This document shows positions 11,586-23,350 of a stretch of 64,000 nt of DNA, in pieces (positions within the stretch are counted from its first letter, which is position 1; every line of letters starts with the position of its first letter). Position numbers and translations under genes: made by a program. The stretch lies in NCBI GenBank assembly GCA_964034945.1, contig OZ035960.1, forward strand, positions 18,482,403-18,546,402. Reading direction: 5' to 3'. A model generated the notes under the pieces. The model was not told the origin of the DNA. It did not search any database and saw only the letters and a program-made list of their open reading frames with translations. The DNA is from Chrysopilus asiliformis (taxonomy: Eukaryota > Arthropoda > Insecta > Diptera > Rhagionidae).

Positions 11586-11830
11586 GAGGCGTTAAAAGCT
11601 AGAGTCGACCAAGCCACATAATCGAGTTTTTGAAGCTTTTCCACTTTTGTACTATTATTGACTGTAAATTTTTGGAAAAAAAAATTGTGTGGACTTTATT
11701 ACTCAATGTTGAAATGTTCTTTTGTGAATCCAAACATTTTTATCGAAACACTCACTCGCAATAGTGATTCAAACACAAAAAAGTCACGATTTTGACATGT
11801 GGGTTGGTCCATTCTAGCTTTTAACGCCTC
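11586..11830. mobile_element. MITE, ends GAGGCGTTAAAAGCTAGA
   Basis: The 18-bp end GAGGCGTTAAAAGCTAGA (11586-11603) recurs exactly inverted at 11813-11830. The match continues imperfectly through GACCAA.CCACAT to about 35 bp. Length is 245 bp. ATTT lies on both sides and may be a short target duplication. The superfamily is not assigned. Confidence 0.75.
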
Positions 11831-11978
11831 ATTTTCCCTCATTGAAGAAATTGTTTCCTTTGGCGTCGTACAGCAATCCCTTCAACTGCGCGGTAGTTAC
11901 GTTCCACAAAAACAGCGCGCAAACCGAAACCGGGCACTGTGAACCCTACTTTGTATGAAATTTTGGGGTTAGGACCCA

Positions 11979-13031
11979 CCCAAATAGCATCGAAAAGTAC
12001 GGGAACATGAGATTTGTTCTTTGCGGCTTTAAAATGCAGCAATTTACGCAATCGGGGCTAAAAATTTACACCTATAATTCACATCCGCGTAAAAGAAGCG
12101 AAAGAAGTGACGAGCGCGTCGCAGCGATTAATAATGCGTCTGCAAAGCCACAATTGCTTTAGTGGGGAAATTGGTGACCCACGGTTCATCTTTGGGGCAA
12201 CATTCGCTTCATGAAAATTCCTGCAGCGATAGAGCAGCATTTGATGGTTTTCGGGTCGAAACAGTCTGCCACTAAAGTTTCATTAAAGCTCCCCGTCTGA
12301 GAAACACCAAAAAAAATTGATGCCTTCAGCCGCCATATTTCTCACTGACATTTGATGGAAACGATTTCGTTTCGAGAATTAAATTTCTTATTTCAGGCGA
12401 ATGACTGAAGGATATTGCATAAAAAGTGGATAGCATACATTTTTGAAACAGCATAATTTTATTGGCATCCAAATTTCATTGCAAAAGAAAAAAAAATTTG
12501 ACCGATAAAATAAAATTAAAGAAATTTTTGATTAAAAACAAAATAATTCGATGGCCCATTAAAATCTGTTTAAATTTCAGATCCAATATTGTCGAAAAAT
12601 TTTAATGGCAATTAAAATCACGACATGCAACCGGAAGAAAAGTCCATTATAAAATAACACTCCACAAAAGTTTCCATTAATTTGTCGCCATTAGATTTTT
12701 CTCGTTCGTCTTCTGCTTACGTTTTTATTTGTTCATCTCTGTTTACTAGCAAGCATTCGAGGGAGAAAGAAAACCCGCTCGATGATTTGTGTAATTGTGT
12801 GATATAATGCCGTCAGATGACGCTCGCGCATGAGGGAACTAATTACGTCCTTGTCGTTATAATTGCGGCGCCGCAAACCGCTGAAAAGTGTTCCCCACTA
12901 TGGGTCTCGTTGCGCGTCTCGTTGGCACAACTAAATACGTATTTGCGACATAAATTGCTTATCGCCGCGACTTGCATGGTGACGAAATATGGGGATAAAC
13001 ACCATAATTGCTGCTTAAAATGCTATTTGGG
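11979..13031 (+). mobile_element. CCCAAATAGCAT element, copy 1
   Basis: CCCAAATAGCAT at 11979 and ATGCTATTTGGG ending at 13031 form a perfect 12-bp inverted terminal repeat around about 1.05 kb. The same unit occurs in reverse at 22231-23350, with long shared blocks including 'aatcggggctaaaaattta', 'gacgagcgcgtcgcagcg' and 'gcggcgccgcaaaccgctga'. Flanks show no clear target duplication. The unit has GC-rich subterminal parts and an A/T-rich core. Open frames inside (11839, 12817) are not conserved as proteins, so this is probably non-autonomous. Superfamily unassigned. Confidence 0.75.
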
Positions 13032-13434
13032 CAGATATTAGAAAAATTCCAAAAAAAATAGAAAAAAGTTTTTATTCAACGACATATTTAAATTAATACA
13101 AACATATGATATGTAGCTACTACTAATATTTTTGAAAAAACCTTGTTATTAGTGATTGATTACCCGATTTTTGTTTTTTATTATGAATTTCTGCGTATGG
13201 GGCTAAAGCGGCTGTAAAATTTCTCCGAAATTTTAAGACACGCTCTATATTAGGGTCTATAGCTTCAAAAGCTATATTTATTTAATATTTAAATCATAAA
13301 ACTCAAATGATTAAAATTTAATTAAAATTTTTATTAATAATCAAAACACTTTTAAAGCTTTTAAAATCTTGACAAAGAATGAACTAAAAAATAATTTTTG
13401 TCTGAAGCCATTTTTAAGGCAAACTTAATTTTTA
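13032..13434. other. AT-rich spacer between two elements
   Basis: A/T-rich sequence with no recognised feature. Confidence 0.45.
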
Positions 13435-13840
13435 AACATAACAAAAGCTATAATTGCCAATCTGGCAATTATTGAAAACCCGTATGGTGATTTAAGTGAA
13501 TGGCGAACAGTTTTATCAAAATTCCACTATGAAGTCAAACTTTCCAATAAGATTTTTTAAAATTTGTTCCAATCGGATTTTGATGTATGGGAGTTTTATG
13601 TAGAATAATATCCTGAATAACTTTTGTTCTTGGACTTTTTTGATAAGATGCACCGTTTTTGAGATATTCGCAAAAATCGTTTTCGTTCGTATGGGGGGTA
13701 CCCCCCCTAATGGACCATTTTTGCCCATTAACGAACTTAGCCTCGCATTTTACGAAAAACGGATCTGCGCAAAATTTCAAGTCTCTAGCTCAATCCGTGC
13801 GCCTGCAATCCGCGCCACAGACAGACAGACGGACGGACAG

Positions 13841-13871
<31 letters not shown>

Positions 13872-13984
13872 GACGGACATGCAAAATTCAATTTTTTTTA
13901 TCATTCTAAACACACTGGTGTAATTCATTTTTGTGTGTGATGACGGGATCTTGGCGTTACAAACGGTAAGGCAAAGTTAATATA
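13435..13984 (-). mobile_element. DINE-1-like Helentron derivative, copy 2 (subfamily a), 5' truncated
   Basis: On the minus strand it ends with the stem-loop ATAATTGCCA..TGGCAATTAT and AGCTTTTGTTATGTT (13435-13465 on plus). The GTCY array is at 13819-13880. The last about 30 bp of the 5' end (the TTATACCCG start) are missing: homology stops at 'aaagttaatata' near 13984. The sequence 'gatttaagtgaatggcgaacag' next to the stem-loop is shared only with copy 1 and marks a subfamily. Confidence 0.85.
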
Positions 13985-16396
13985 ATTGTAACAGTCGCCA
14001 CAGGGTCCATATTAAGAGCTTCTTATTCAAGTTGACTACCAATCACAAAAAAATTGCTAGTTTTTCGCACTAAATATAAGCACGAAATTACCAAATATGT
14101 ACGAAGATACCAAATGACCAGCTGATTCCTTCTTGTCGGGGTTTCACCAAAATATATATTCAGAACATGTTTTTTAAAACGAAAATTATGTTTTGATTTT
14201 TGTCTTCTTTTTTCAAAACATTTTTTTTTGTTCGGGATTTGTCATAGATTAAAATAATTTTGTGTTTTTACGTTTCGTACATACAAATATAATAAAGGTA
14301 TTAAAATCACTTGAAAACCGAAATCACAACGGAGCCACGCACGTCCCTGGAGCATATACCATTCGACTCAATTTGATGAGTCCGCAACATGTCTGCATGT
14401 GTTTGTTCGTTTTCATTTGTTTGTAGGAGAGGAGAACTAGTTGTTAAATTTTTGTAATTTTCGGACTGGATTTAACCTGTTCTATACCAAATTTCAATTT
14501 TCTACCTCAATTAGTTGTTCATTATAAAAAATTCAATATAAATATACAATTTTTTATCATATAAGGTTTAGTTCTATAAGAAATGTATCATCTCACCGCC
14601 AGTTGCAGAAAGCTATGTTTCTAGATTTTATTTTCTAAACAAATTTTTACTCGGATTGGAAAATCCTTTTTACGACGTAGTTACATTTCTGAAATTACGT
14701 TTAAAGTTTGAATATTCTTCGAAAAAAAAAAATCTTTAGTAAAAAACATAGTAGAAGATGTCATACGTTTCCAACAATCTAAAAATAAAGCTATATCTCT
14801 CTAGGAGGACAAGTTTCTGAAACTAAATCCTTTTTATGTAACAATATTTCGTATTGCAGCGTTTTAGTAAAAATCTAAGTGACAAGCAAGTTAATGTCAA
14901 TTTTTTCGACTTAGGAAATATGGGAAAAACCTCCATACTATATTTTCATTCTTATAGGTATGTTGACAATATAAAGCAAAAATCATCGAATCAACCAATA
15001 TGTATAAAGAAGGAAGGAAAAATTTCGGCTAGAAAGCAGAGCGTATGCGGTCGTATTTCAAGCAAATCGGATAAAGAGGGGTGAACGGATCCAATTTTTT
15101 CCTTATCGTCGTTTTACACCTTTCGACGGAAACTTAGTCGAAAATTCAATACCCGAATTGACAAATGGCACCCCATTCGGGTTAATTTTATGGCTTTCTG
15201 TGTGATTTAATGCAATTTATTGCTTTACCGTTGAATATAAGGCAAACAAGTTTTATTTTATTTTCTTCGTTTTTTACCTCAATTTTTACCTACTTTCGGC
15301 TTTTACACGATTTTGTTACCATATATGTAGGTACGGCACACTCTCGCCTACAAATCTACAGTATTTCAAGAACCAAGAAAATAATAAAAAAAAAAAACAG
15401 AGTAAACGAAGCTTTTTAGATAGGACAATAACACCCCTGTAATGGTTGGGATTTGAGGAAGGATTAAACGAGGCATGAATGGTTTTGCTTCAGATATAGG
15501 TTTGGCATATAATACTTGTGTGTTGACAAGAAAATGTGTAACGTATGCATACATATGCTGTGTGTAACGGAACATGAATATATAGAAAATTGTAAACCTT
15601 TTTGAAATTCCATATATATTTTTTTTTGGTTTTATTTATTGTTTTTTACTATTGATTCAAACCAGTATCTCTAACATTGTACCCGGTTATCCCGCATTCA
15701 ATTTTCCCATAAAATACATGAGTTTATTACAATATTTTCGCAAATAGTGGCTTTGCCTGTAATCTCTGGATGTAAAATAATTCACTCAAAAAGAATTGAG
15801 TTGAAAAGTAAAAACATTGTCTATGTGGCGAATCAAAAATGCCAGTTAACATTTATACCGAGTTCTTAATCGGCTTAAACTGAAAGGCAGACTTCATATA
15901 CATATTGATTTTATGTCTGATTTATGCTGTAAATCTAAAATTCTCTCTACACACTCACACATATTTGTATGCATATGTGTGTGTTACATCCCTTAATGAC
16001 TATGATGTTGATGGCTATAGTAAAACGGTCAAACATAGATGGATTTCTATTACTTTATGAGTTTTTCATCCAATAGGTACCTAAATATTCACTTGCATGC
16101 TGCAATCCCCTAATACTTCACAATATTTATCAACTGTGCTGTACTGTATTCTGGGGGAATTAAGTGAAAATTCACTCGAACGGATTAAATACTTGAAAGG
16201 ATTATTCACTTCCGTTTTTACTAGCCTCATGTTCCAGCAACATCACATTTGATATTGTTGCCGATTTAATTCTACCATCAAATAGAAATAAAAATTATTT
16301 TCGGATTGAAATTTTCGTTGTTAAAATCAAACTAAAAAGATTAGTAAAAATGTTGGATGGAAATTTAAAAATATCTATTTTTAAAATTCATAAAAA
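13985..16396. other. Mostly unique stretch
   Basis: No gene is supported. A decayed phrase at about 14490-14520 ('ataccaaatttcaattttctacctcaatt') resembles the query-like motif found in the modular repeats. A frame at 14854-15084 (plus) has no domain and also ends in repeat-like sequence. Confidence 0.4.
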
Positions 16397-16944
16397 AACA
16401 TAACAAAAGCTATAATTGCCAATCTGGCAATTATTGAAAACCCGTATGGTGATATTCGTATCAAAATTCGAACAGTTGTACCAAAATTCCACTTTGAAGT
16501 CAAACTTTCCAATAAGATTTTTTAAAATGTATTCCAATCAGATTTTGATGTATGGGAGTTTTATGTAGAATCATATCCTAAATAACTTTTTTGATAAGAA
16601 GCACCGAGGTATTCGCAAAAAACGTTTTTGTTCGTATGGGGCGTACCCCCCCTAATGGTCCATTTTTGCCCATTAACGAACTTAGCCTCGCATTTTACGA
16701 AAAACGGATCTGTGAAAAATTGTAGTTCAATCCTTGCGCCAGCAATCCGCGCCACAGACGGACGGACGGACAGACAGACGGACAGACGGGCAGACGGACA
16801 GACGGACGGACATGCAAAATTCAATTTTTTTTATCATTCTAAACACACTGGTGTAGTTCATTTTTGTGTGTGATAACGGGATCTTGGCGTTACAAACGGT
16901 AAGGCAAAGTTAATATACCCTTTGGTTTCACCATACGGGTATAA
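16397..16944 (-). mobile_element. DINE-1-like Helentron derivative, copy 3 (subfamily b), complete
   Basis: Both ends are present: on plus, AACATAACAAAAGCTATAAT with the stem-loop on the left, and ACCATACGGGTATAA on the right. The GTCY array runs 16756-16812. The palindromic GGGGCGTACCCCCC-type centre lies near 16640. It carries the 'gatattcgtatcaaaattcgaacag' variant that marks subfamily b. Non-coding; the two open frames crossing it are shared by other copies only because the repeat is. Confidence 0.88.
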
Positions 16945-16974
16945 AAACAGCCAAGAGTACAATTTATTTTTTTA

Positions 16975-17545
16975 TATAATGTTTTTTTCAAATATCTCGA
17001 GAACCGTTAAAAATAACAAAAGATTTTGATTTCCGCATGTCGGTCCGTCTGTTTGTCCTTTAACACCATCACTTTCGAAAGGATTGAGTTAGAGACCTAA
17101 AATTTTGTATAGTCACGTTTCTCGTAAAGGGCTAGGATAAGTTATTGAATGGGCAAAATTGGATCATTCCTTCCCTTATACAAATGAAACAGTTTTTTGC
17201 GATTTTCCCGAAAACGGTGAGTTGTATTGAAAAATTTATAAAGAGAATATCTATTTAGAATAGGATTTTACATAACTTATCCATACATCAAAATCCAATC
17301 GGACCACTACTTACCCCTCTCACATACAAATGGAATACTTGTTTTTCCCTGTTTTCTTGAAAACTGTGCATCGCATCGTAAAATTTATAAACATAAAATG
17401 TGTTTTCAATACGATTTTACATAACGTGTCTATACACCAAAATCCATTACCTCCTCTCCCAAACAAATGGTTTTTTTAAATCAACATTTCGTCTGTCATC
17501 ATATACAGTATTTGACGATTGGCCCTTGGCAATTGCAACTTTTCT
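16975..17545 (+). repeat. Diverged DINE-related repeat with two tandem modules
   Basis: Directly beside copy 3 and in the opposite sense, this stretch has the same order of phrases in diverged form: a short GTCY run (17040-17060), 'attgagttagagacct', 'cgtttctcgtaaagggct', 'aatgggcaaaattggatcatt', and a 3' 'ttggcaattgcaacttttctta'. The module with 'acaaatg..tttt..cgaaaac..gattttacataac..atacatcaaaatcca' occurs twice (about 17180-17300 and 17330-17460). I infer an older member of the same Helentron-derived group. Confidence 0.5.
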
Positions 17546-19370
17546 TATATTTATCCTTAATTTTTGTAGGCTGTAACTAATAACACAAAAGTTAAAAATA
17601 AATCATATTTATTCCCCTTTTGATGTTCTATAATTTCTGTTACCGTCGGTTACATAGAAATGATTTCCTCCTTTCTCATACGATATTTATTATTTCATTT
17701 ATTATTTCACCTCTCAATTTATTTTTCCTCAAGAAATTCGCTACAGAACATGTGATATGCTAACAAGCAACATCATGTCGCAATTGTAAAGTTTCACTGC
17801 GATAAATTGTATCCTTTCCAGACGATTTTCTAATATTCCTTTCACCATGAATTTTACTTAAATACAAATCTGTATCGGAGGTTTTGGGTAGTAGAACTCT
17901 TGTACGACTCGGTTTTACATTTCCACAGCATTGAAGTTTCGAAAATTTTCTCCGTAAAATGGGGAAATTGTGTGTAAATCAAAATTGACGAATAACATCA
18001 AACGGAGATGACAAATTCTCAATGACAGCTTATTGATCAATCAATGTCATGTCTGGTGAAAATCGATAAACAATATAAAACCGAACATCAAAAAGCTTAG
18101 CTCTGTTGTATTCTTTGAACGGTGGTTGATGCTGGGTGCTGGTTTGTTTTTGTTCGATTTTATTTAGGAAAAGTTGAAGCCCATGGGTTTCCTGTTGCTT
18201 AGGTGATTTATCCCAGGTGTGTCTAAAATGAATGAAAAGATCTTTGTATCTATCCATAAGGATAAAAGTTATCTTTGTACATTTTATTGTTAGGGATATT
18301 TATTTTTTTTCGAATATTATGTTATACACAATTTTTTGTGTATACATATATGCTATACATCACAAAAGAAAACCAATAGATGAAGAAAAAAAATTAATAA
18401 TAATAATAATAAAAGAAAAGATGACTGACATGAGGCCCACCTTGCCTATCCCGGCAAATGTTAATATACTCTATCGAACTTCCAAGAATACACATGTGGA
18501 CCTGGTAATTGACAACATGACGGATGCCTTGAATTTCAAAAAGAAAGTCATACTATAGTAACATAAAATTTCGCTTTTCTTTTTTTTCTTTTTTTTTCAT
18601 TTTCATCCCTCGGATTCTTATTGCTGTTGGAGATGCTTTTCTTGTGTATAAAAGTTATATAAGACCTGTCTACCTTTTTTATAACTAAATGAGGGAAGAT
18701 ATATTTTTTCTCTGTTATTTTAGTCACATGTCTACCAGTAACCCTTTCAAATATAAAAAAGAAAAAGTGCTTTTTTTCTGTCTGCAGATGACAACTTGTA
18801 TTTGATTATTAGGGTTTTGACATTAGCTGTAGCCATTCGTGCGAAGAAAAACGGCTTTTGTAAGGTGTAATTTATTTGTTAAATTTATTTACGTGTAGCT
18901 GCAATGTGTTATGTGAATACACACCCTTTACTTGGATTTCACGTATGTTGAGAGGAGAATCGCTGTTGGAAAATTCTACTGGAAGAGCGTTTTTTTTACT
19001 AAATGACTTGCCAGAAAATTACTCGAAAGCAGAACAAAAAATATATTCCTAGAAGTTTTTCATGAAAAGCGAATCGGAAAACACTAAAAATGGAGCGCGA
19101 CAAAAGGTAAAAATATTTGTCATGTTTATTGGAATTAATTCCTGTATTAACGATAGGATATTTCTGACCCCCCACCCCCCCCCCCCCCACCCCCCTCTCC
19201 ACACTCTGCTTCAATACCCCTAACCCACTAATTTTTGAGCAATTCAAGGGACTGTGGAGCGGTTTTCTGAATCCAAAAAAAAAAAAATAATCTGTCGGAG
19301 AGATTATTATTATTAAACAAATTCTTCATCCCCTTATCTTTTATCCCATAATTCTGATAAAACTCTCTAT
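17546..19370. other. Mostly unique stretch
   Basis: AT-rich with a cytosine run at 19168-19196. A GC-richer block at 18421-18503 starts with an ATG and shows a possible donor CTG|GTAATT on plus and a possible acceptor 'aattaccag' on minus; the peptide (MTDMRPTLPIPANVN...) is not recognised and strand is undecided. Nothing else is supported. Confidence 0.35.
19168..19196. repeat. Cytosine run, interrupted poly-C
   Basis: A run of 29 bases is cytosine apart from two adenines; the length is likely variable between individuals and assemblies. Confidence 0.9.
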
Positions 19371-19735
19371 GAGCCTGTTCACATTGGTTGAAATAGTCCG
19401 CCTAATTCTGACAGAAACTGGCTCCACTTCCTCACCTTGCCCTAATGTGGCCAATTTCTGTCAGAATTAGGTGGACTATTTCAACCAATGTGAACAGGGC
19501 ACCAATCATGTATTCCGACGCGTCTCTGTCTTTCGACTTCAACGCAGCTTTTAACGCTTGACTTCGCCATATATGTAGCTTGAAATTTCACGGAATCGTC
19601 ACTATGAATCGAAACGTGATTCTGACTGTTACTCCAGGAAATTTGAAGCTGCTAATATGGCGAAGTCAAGAGTTAATAGCTGCGTCGAAGTCGAAAGACA
19701 GAGACGCGTCGGAATACATGATTGCTGCCCAGGCT
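19371..19735. mobile_element. Long fold-back element, arms about 75 bp
   Basis: GAGCCTG at 19371 and CAGGCTC ending 19735 are the outer tips. After the nested MITE (19375-19497), the left arm (19498-19573: ATGTATTCCGACGCGTCTC... to ACTTCGCCATAT) is matched almost perfectly inverted by 19655-19735. The loop is about 80 bp. TAT is on both sides. A transcript would form a long, almost perfect double-stranded stem. The 76-codon open frame at 19580 is a shadow of the palindrome. Confidence 0.8.
19375..19497. mobile_element. Short MITE nested in the fold-back element
   Basis: CTGTTCACATTGGTTGAAAT and its inverted partner frame 123 bp; the arms are about 45 bp (through GTCCRCCTAATTCTGACAGAAA) and nearly perfect. 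It splits the left tip of the outer palindrome between GAGCCTG and GGCACCAATCATG, whereas the right tip reads unbroken GATTGCTGCCCAGGCTC. A clean target duplication is not visible. Confidence 0.78.
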
Positions 19736-21320
19736 CTATTATCTTACTCTTTATTTCCTAATTCTGAACCTCAGCCGGGGATGGGACGTTTTAAGGTAAA
19801 GCCAACTTAATAATAAAAACCCTTTAATTTGTCATACTAACACAAATAATATACTTCATACTAGAATAACAAAATCTCAACAATTGTAAATTGGAAAAAT
19901 TCTAAATTGTAAAAATAAAACTGAACAAGTTTTGGAAAACAGAAAAGATGCAATCTAATCTTCGAAATTGTTTTTATCGTTTCATTTTAAAATTGCAAGT
20001 CGTCAAGGAAAGTTCAAAAATAAAAAAAAAACTGAAAAGACTTAGCAACAATTTTGTAAGAGTTGTTTACTAAGGAAATCACCTTCTTGTAAACCAAAAC
20101 AAGAACTTACGTAATGGTAGTAGGAAAAGTTGTAAAAGAAACTAGAATAGAGAAAATTAAGAAAAAAATTTAAAACTTCTGACTACGAGTAGTTGTTTAG
20201 TAAAAGTTAACTAGAAATTGAGAAATTGTCCCCGAAACAAAGCGTTAAGAAGTAGTAGTTTTAAGGAAAACATTTTGGAGAAAAAAAATCCACCATCACT
20301 GAATTTACATAAACTTTTGTTCTCATTTATATCAGATGGAGGACAAGAAGATCCGCGGCATCATATTTAAGATTGAGTGTTAAAACTTTTTATGCACAAA
20401 CTTTGATGTCCATAAACAGAGCAATTTCTTCGACCTTAAACGACACTTTGAATAACTTTTTTTCGTCTTCAATCTTCATGATGCTGAATTTTCTTTCATT
20501 TTATGCTTTGGCAAAGCAAGAAAAAAACATAACACGTCCCCCATTCATTTTGATTCTCATCTACGAGGGATTCGGGTCTCTTTCGTTTTATAAAGCAGTG
20601 CAATTCATTTTATATGAATGGCACCAAGCATAAGAAGTGATAGTAGATATTATATAAGCAAAAAGGACTTTTCGTATCAGCGGCTCACAACTCGCTCCAA
20701 TCCAAAATGAAACTGCTTCAGTAGATACAGAAGAAAAAAAATCACTTTTTTTTCTCAAAAGAAGAATACTTCAAACTAAAGCATGATGAAGACAAAAAGT
20801 TGTTCCTCTTATCCTGATGGCTTTTTCTTAGACATTCACTTCTTGATTCAAAGGATCCACACGAATCCAATATGTCTTGTGAAAGCTTCCTAAGCACCTG
20901 TAAAACAACAACAAGTGGGTATATCTTTAGGAAAAGTACTTAAGAGCAGCGAATAATTTTGAATTCGCCTTATTTTTCTTGTTGGTACTATCGATGTGTA
21001 GATAATGACAAAAGATATACAAAAAACGGGAGCAAAATCAAGTAGACTGTAAGATTTTCATGAATATGTGTTGTCAATAGTGTACTCTGCATTCAAGTCA
21101 AAATTTTGTTGAATGAGAGTAGTTGACATTATCTCTCTTTAATCAATTTTAATCCTTTCATTTTTCTTTTGATTAAAGTGTGAAACCCATCGTAAAATAA
21201 AAAAGAATTTTTTAAAGAGGCAAAAATTATATATCTTCTGATTTGATATCTTCTACTCGTATATAGGAAAGTTGGAATTTTTAATATTTACAATAACTGG
21301 AATTTGATGTTTGAAAATGT
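19736..21320. other. AT-rich stretch without recognised features
   Basis: A/T-rich sequence with many A runs. The 86-codon frame at 20373 has no domain. Nothing supported. Confidence 0.4.
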
Positions 21321-21500
21321 TTAGAGGCTGTCAACAAAATACGACACTTATTTATGTGGGGAGGAGGTCTGCGGTATTGTGACGGCCGTATTGAATGTCA
21401 CAAAAAAAGGGGGTGGTAGATTGTTATAGTGTGGCGGCAGTATAAAATTGTAGACAATAAATCGGTGAGTATAATGAGAAAAGGGGAGTCTCCATAAACT
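21321..21500 (+). repeat. End of a MITE-like repeat (TTAGAGGCTGTCAACAAAATACG)
   Basis: The start TTAGAGGCTGTCAACAAAAT matches the complement of 34180-34203 (TAAGGGGCTGTCGATAAAAT). Inner phrases 'gtgtggcggcagtat' and 'aaaaggggagt' also recur near 34095-34160. Arthropod elements with GGGGCTGTCCATAAATTACG-like ends are familiar to me, but the assignment is from memory. The right end of this copy was not found. Confidence 0.5.
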
Positions 21501-21691
21501 GAAACGTCGATTTAACGAAATACTTTATATCAAAAATTTTTTTCGTGACTTTACATCGTCACATAAATGTTTCATTGTGTTTGAAATTTTCAAAGAAGAT
21601 TTTGATCGAATTTTCAATTGAATAGGGGCGAGTGGGATGAGAAGAAAAATGATGAAAATTGGTGAGACCAATTATATGGACATCCCCTTAA

Positions 21692-21715
21692 GTATATATA
21701 TATATATATATATAC
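21692..21715. repeat. (TA)n microsatellite
   Basis: About eleven TA dinucleotides directly precede the start of the RTE-like repeat. Confidence 0.9.
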
Positions 21716-22205
21716 TAGCTTGCATACCCGTCGTTTCCGGGTTAGGTTTTTCAAATTTTTTTTTTGATGGTCTATGTTGGAGCTAAACTTCAGGCCAATC
21801 GGCTCGGTAGTTTCCCCGCGAAAGGGTAACATAGAGGAAGAGCTAAGTTTCGAGATCACTTTACCCCCTCTCCTTACTCCTCCACCTCTCGGGCTACTTT
21901 TTAATGGATCTATGTTGGGGCTGGACCCCCGACGAACATCTATACCAAATTTCAGGCCAATCGGTTCAGTAGTTTCCCCGCGAAAGAGTAACATAGCGCA
22001 AAAACTAAGTTTCGAAATCACTTTACCCCCTCCCCGTACTCGCCCCACCCCTCGTGCTACTTTTCCGTATACCTATGTTGGAACCAGAACTTCCACAGAC
22101 ACTCATGCCAAATTTCAAGTCAATCGGTTGAGCCGTTTTTGCGTGAAAGAGGAACAGACAGACAGACAGACACCAACTCATTCTTATTCTTATATATTAG
22201 TATGA
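21714..22205 (+). mobile_element. Modular RTE-like non-autonomous repeat, copy 1 (three modules)
   Basis: It starts ACTAGCTTGCATACCCGTC, with a small ACCCG..CGGGT-type hairpin, and ends TTATATATTAGTATGAT. Between lie three diverged units of about 130-150 bp, each with 'tatgttgg(a/g)..aatttcaggccaatcggttcagtagtttccccgcgaaag' type phrases (in shorter variants), then 'gtgaaagaggaacagacagac' and a GACA run. The overall plan resembles 3' parts of insect RTE-clade retrotransposons and their SINE-like derivatives; that is inference. Frames at 21614 (minus) and 21774 (plus) are repeat shadows. Confidence 0.6.
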
Positions 22206-22230
22206 TTGTATATAAAAAAATATTACTTTT

Positions 22231-23350
22231 CCCAAATAGCATTTTAAGCAGCAAATACGATGTTTATCCCCATATTTCGTCACCATGCAAATCGCGGCGA
22301 TAAGCAAACACGTCGTTAGTTGTGCCAATGAGACGCGCAACGACGCCCATAGTGGGGAACACTTTTCAGCGGTTTGCGGCGCCGCAATTACGACGGCAGG
22401 GACAAAATTAGTCGCCTCAAGCTTTATGCGAGCGTCATCTGACGGCATTATATCACACAAATCATCGAGCGGATTTTCTTTCTCCCTCGAATGCTTACTT
22501 GCTTGTTGAGTGAACAGAGATGAACAAATAAAAACGTAAACAGAAAGCGAACAAGAAAAATCTAATGGCGATAAATTAATGGAAACTTTTTGTGGAGTAT
22601 TATTTTGTACTGGACTTTTCCTCCGATTGCATGTCGTGATTTTAGTTGCAATTAAAATTTTTCGACAATATTGGATCTGAAATTTAAACAGATTTTAATG
22701 GGCCATCAAATTATTTAGTTTTCAACGAAAAATTTCTTTAATTTTATTTTACCGGTCAAATTAATTTCTCCTTTTGCAATGAAATTTTGATGCCAATAAA
22801 ATTGTGCTGTTTCAAAAATGTCTGCTGTCCACTTTTTATGCAATTTCCTTCAGTTATTAGCATGAAATAAGAAATTTAATTTTCGAAGCGAAGTCGTTTG
22901 CATGACATGTCAATGGGGAATATGGCGGCTGAAGGCATCAACTTTTTTTTCTTTTGTATGTAAAGCGGGGGACTTTAATGAAACTTTAGTGGCAACAGTG
23001 TCGACACTTTTTCCATCACACGCTTCTTCAAAGCGAAAATGGCATTCAGGCTCCACAGCTAATCACTGTTTCGACCCGAAAACCATCAAATGCTGCTCTA
23101 TCGCTGCAGGATTTTCATGAAGCGAATGTTGCCCCAAAGATAAACCGTGGGTCACCAATTTCCCCACTTAAGCAATTGTGGCTTTGCAGACGCATTATTA
23201 ATCGCTGCGACGCGCTCGTCACTTCTTTCGCTTCTTTTACGCGGATGTGAATTATAGGTGTAAATTTTTAGCCCCGATTGCGTAAATTGCTGCATTTTAA
23301 AGCCGCAAAGAACAAATCTCATGTTCCCGTACTTTTCGATGCTATTTGGG
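22231..23350 (-). mobile_element. CCCAAATAGCAT element, copy 2 (inverted)
   Basis: CCCAAATAGCAT (22231) and ATGCTATTTGGG (to 23350) bound 1,120 bp that is the reverse of copy 1. Blocks such as 'cgctgcgacgcgctcgtc', 'gccccgattgcgtaaattg' and 'gcggtttgcggcgccgc' are nearly identical to copy 1 once inverted, with several small insertions and deletions. Right flank 'ttaatatcta' and left flank 'tattactttt' show no duplication. The frames at 22197, 22285 and 22902 do not correspond to conserved proteins between copies. Confidence 0.78.

Noticed and set aside
13640..13940. Frames with TDRQTDGQTDRQTD repeats (also at 7344, 16561, 46609 and 63192)
   Set aside because: They come from the GTCY array of the DINE-like elements and are present wherever the element is, on whichever strand it lies.
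19580..19810. 76-codon frame over the fold-back element
   Set aside because: It lies in the loop and right arm of a palindrome and is explained by that structure.
21614..22205. Opposed 144- and 143-codon frames
   Set aside because: Both are the modular RTE-like repeat; the frames are not preserved in its other copies.
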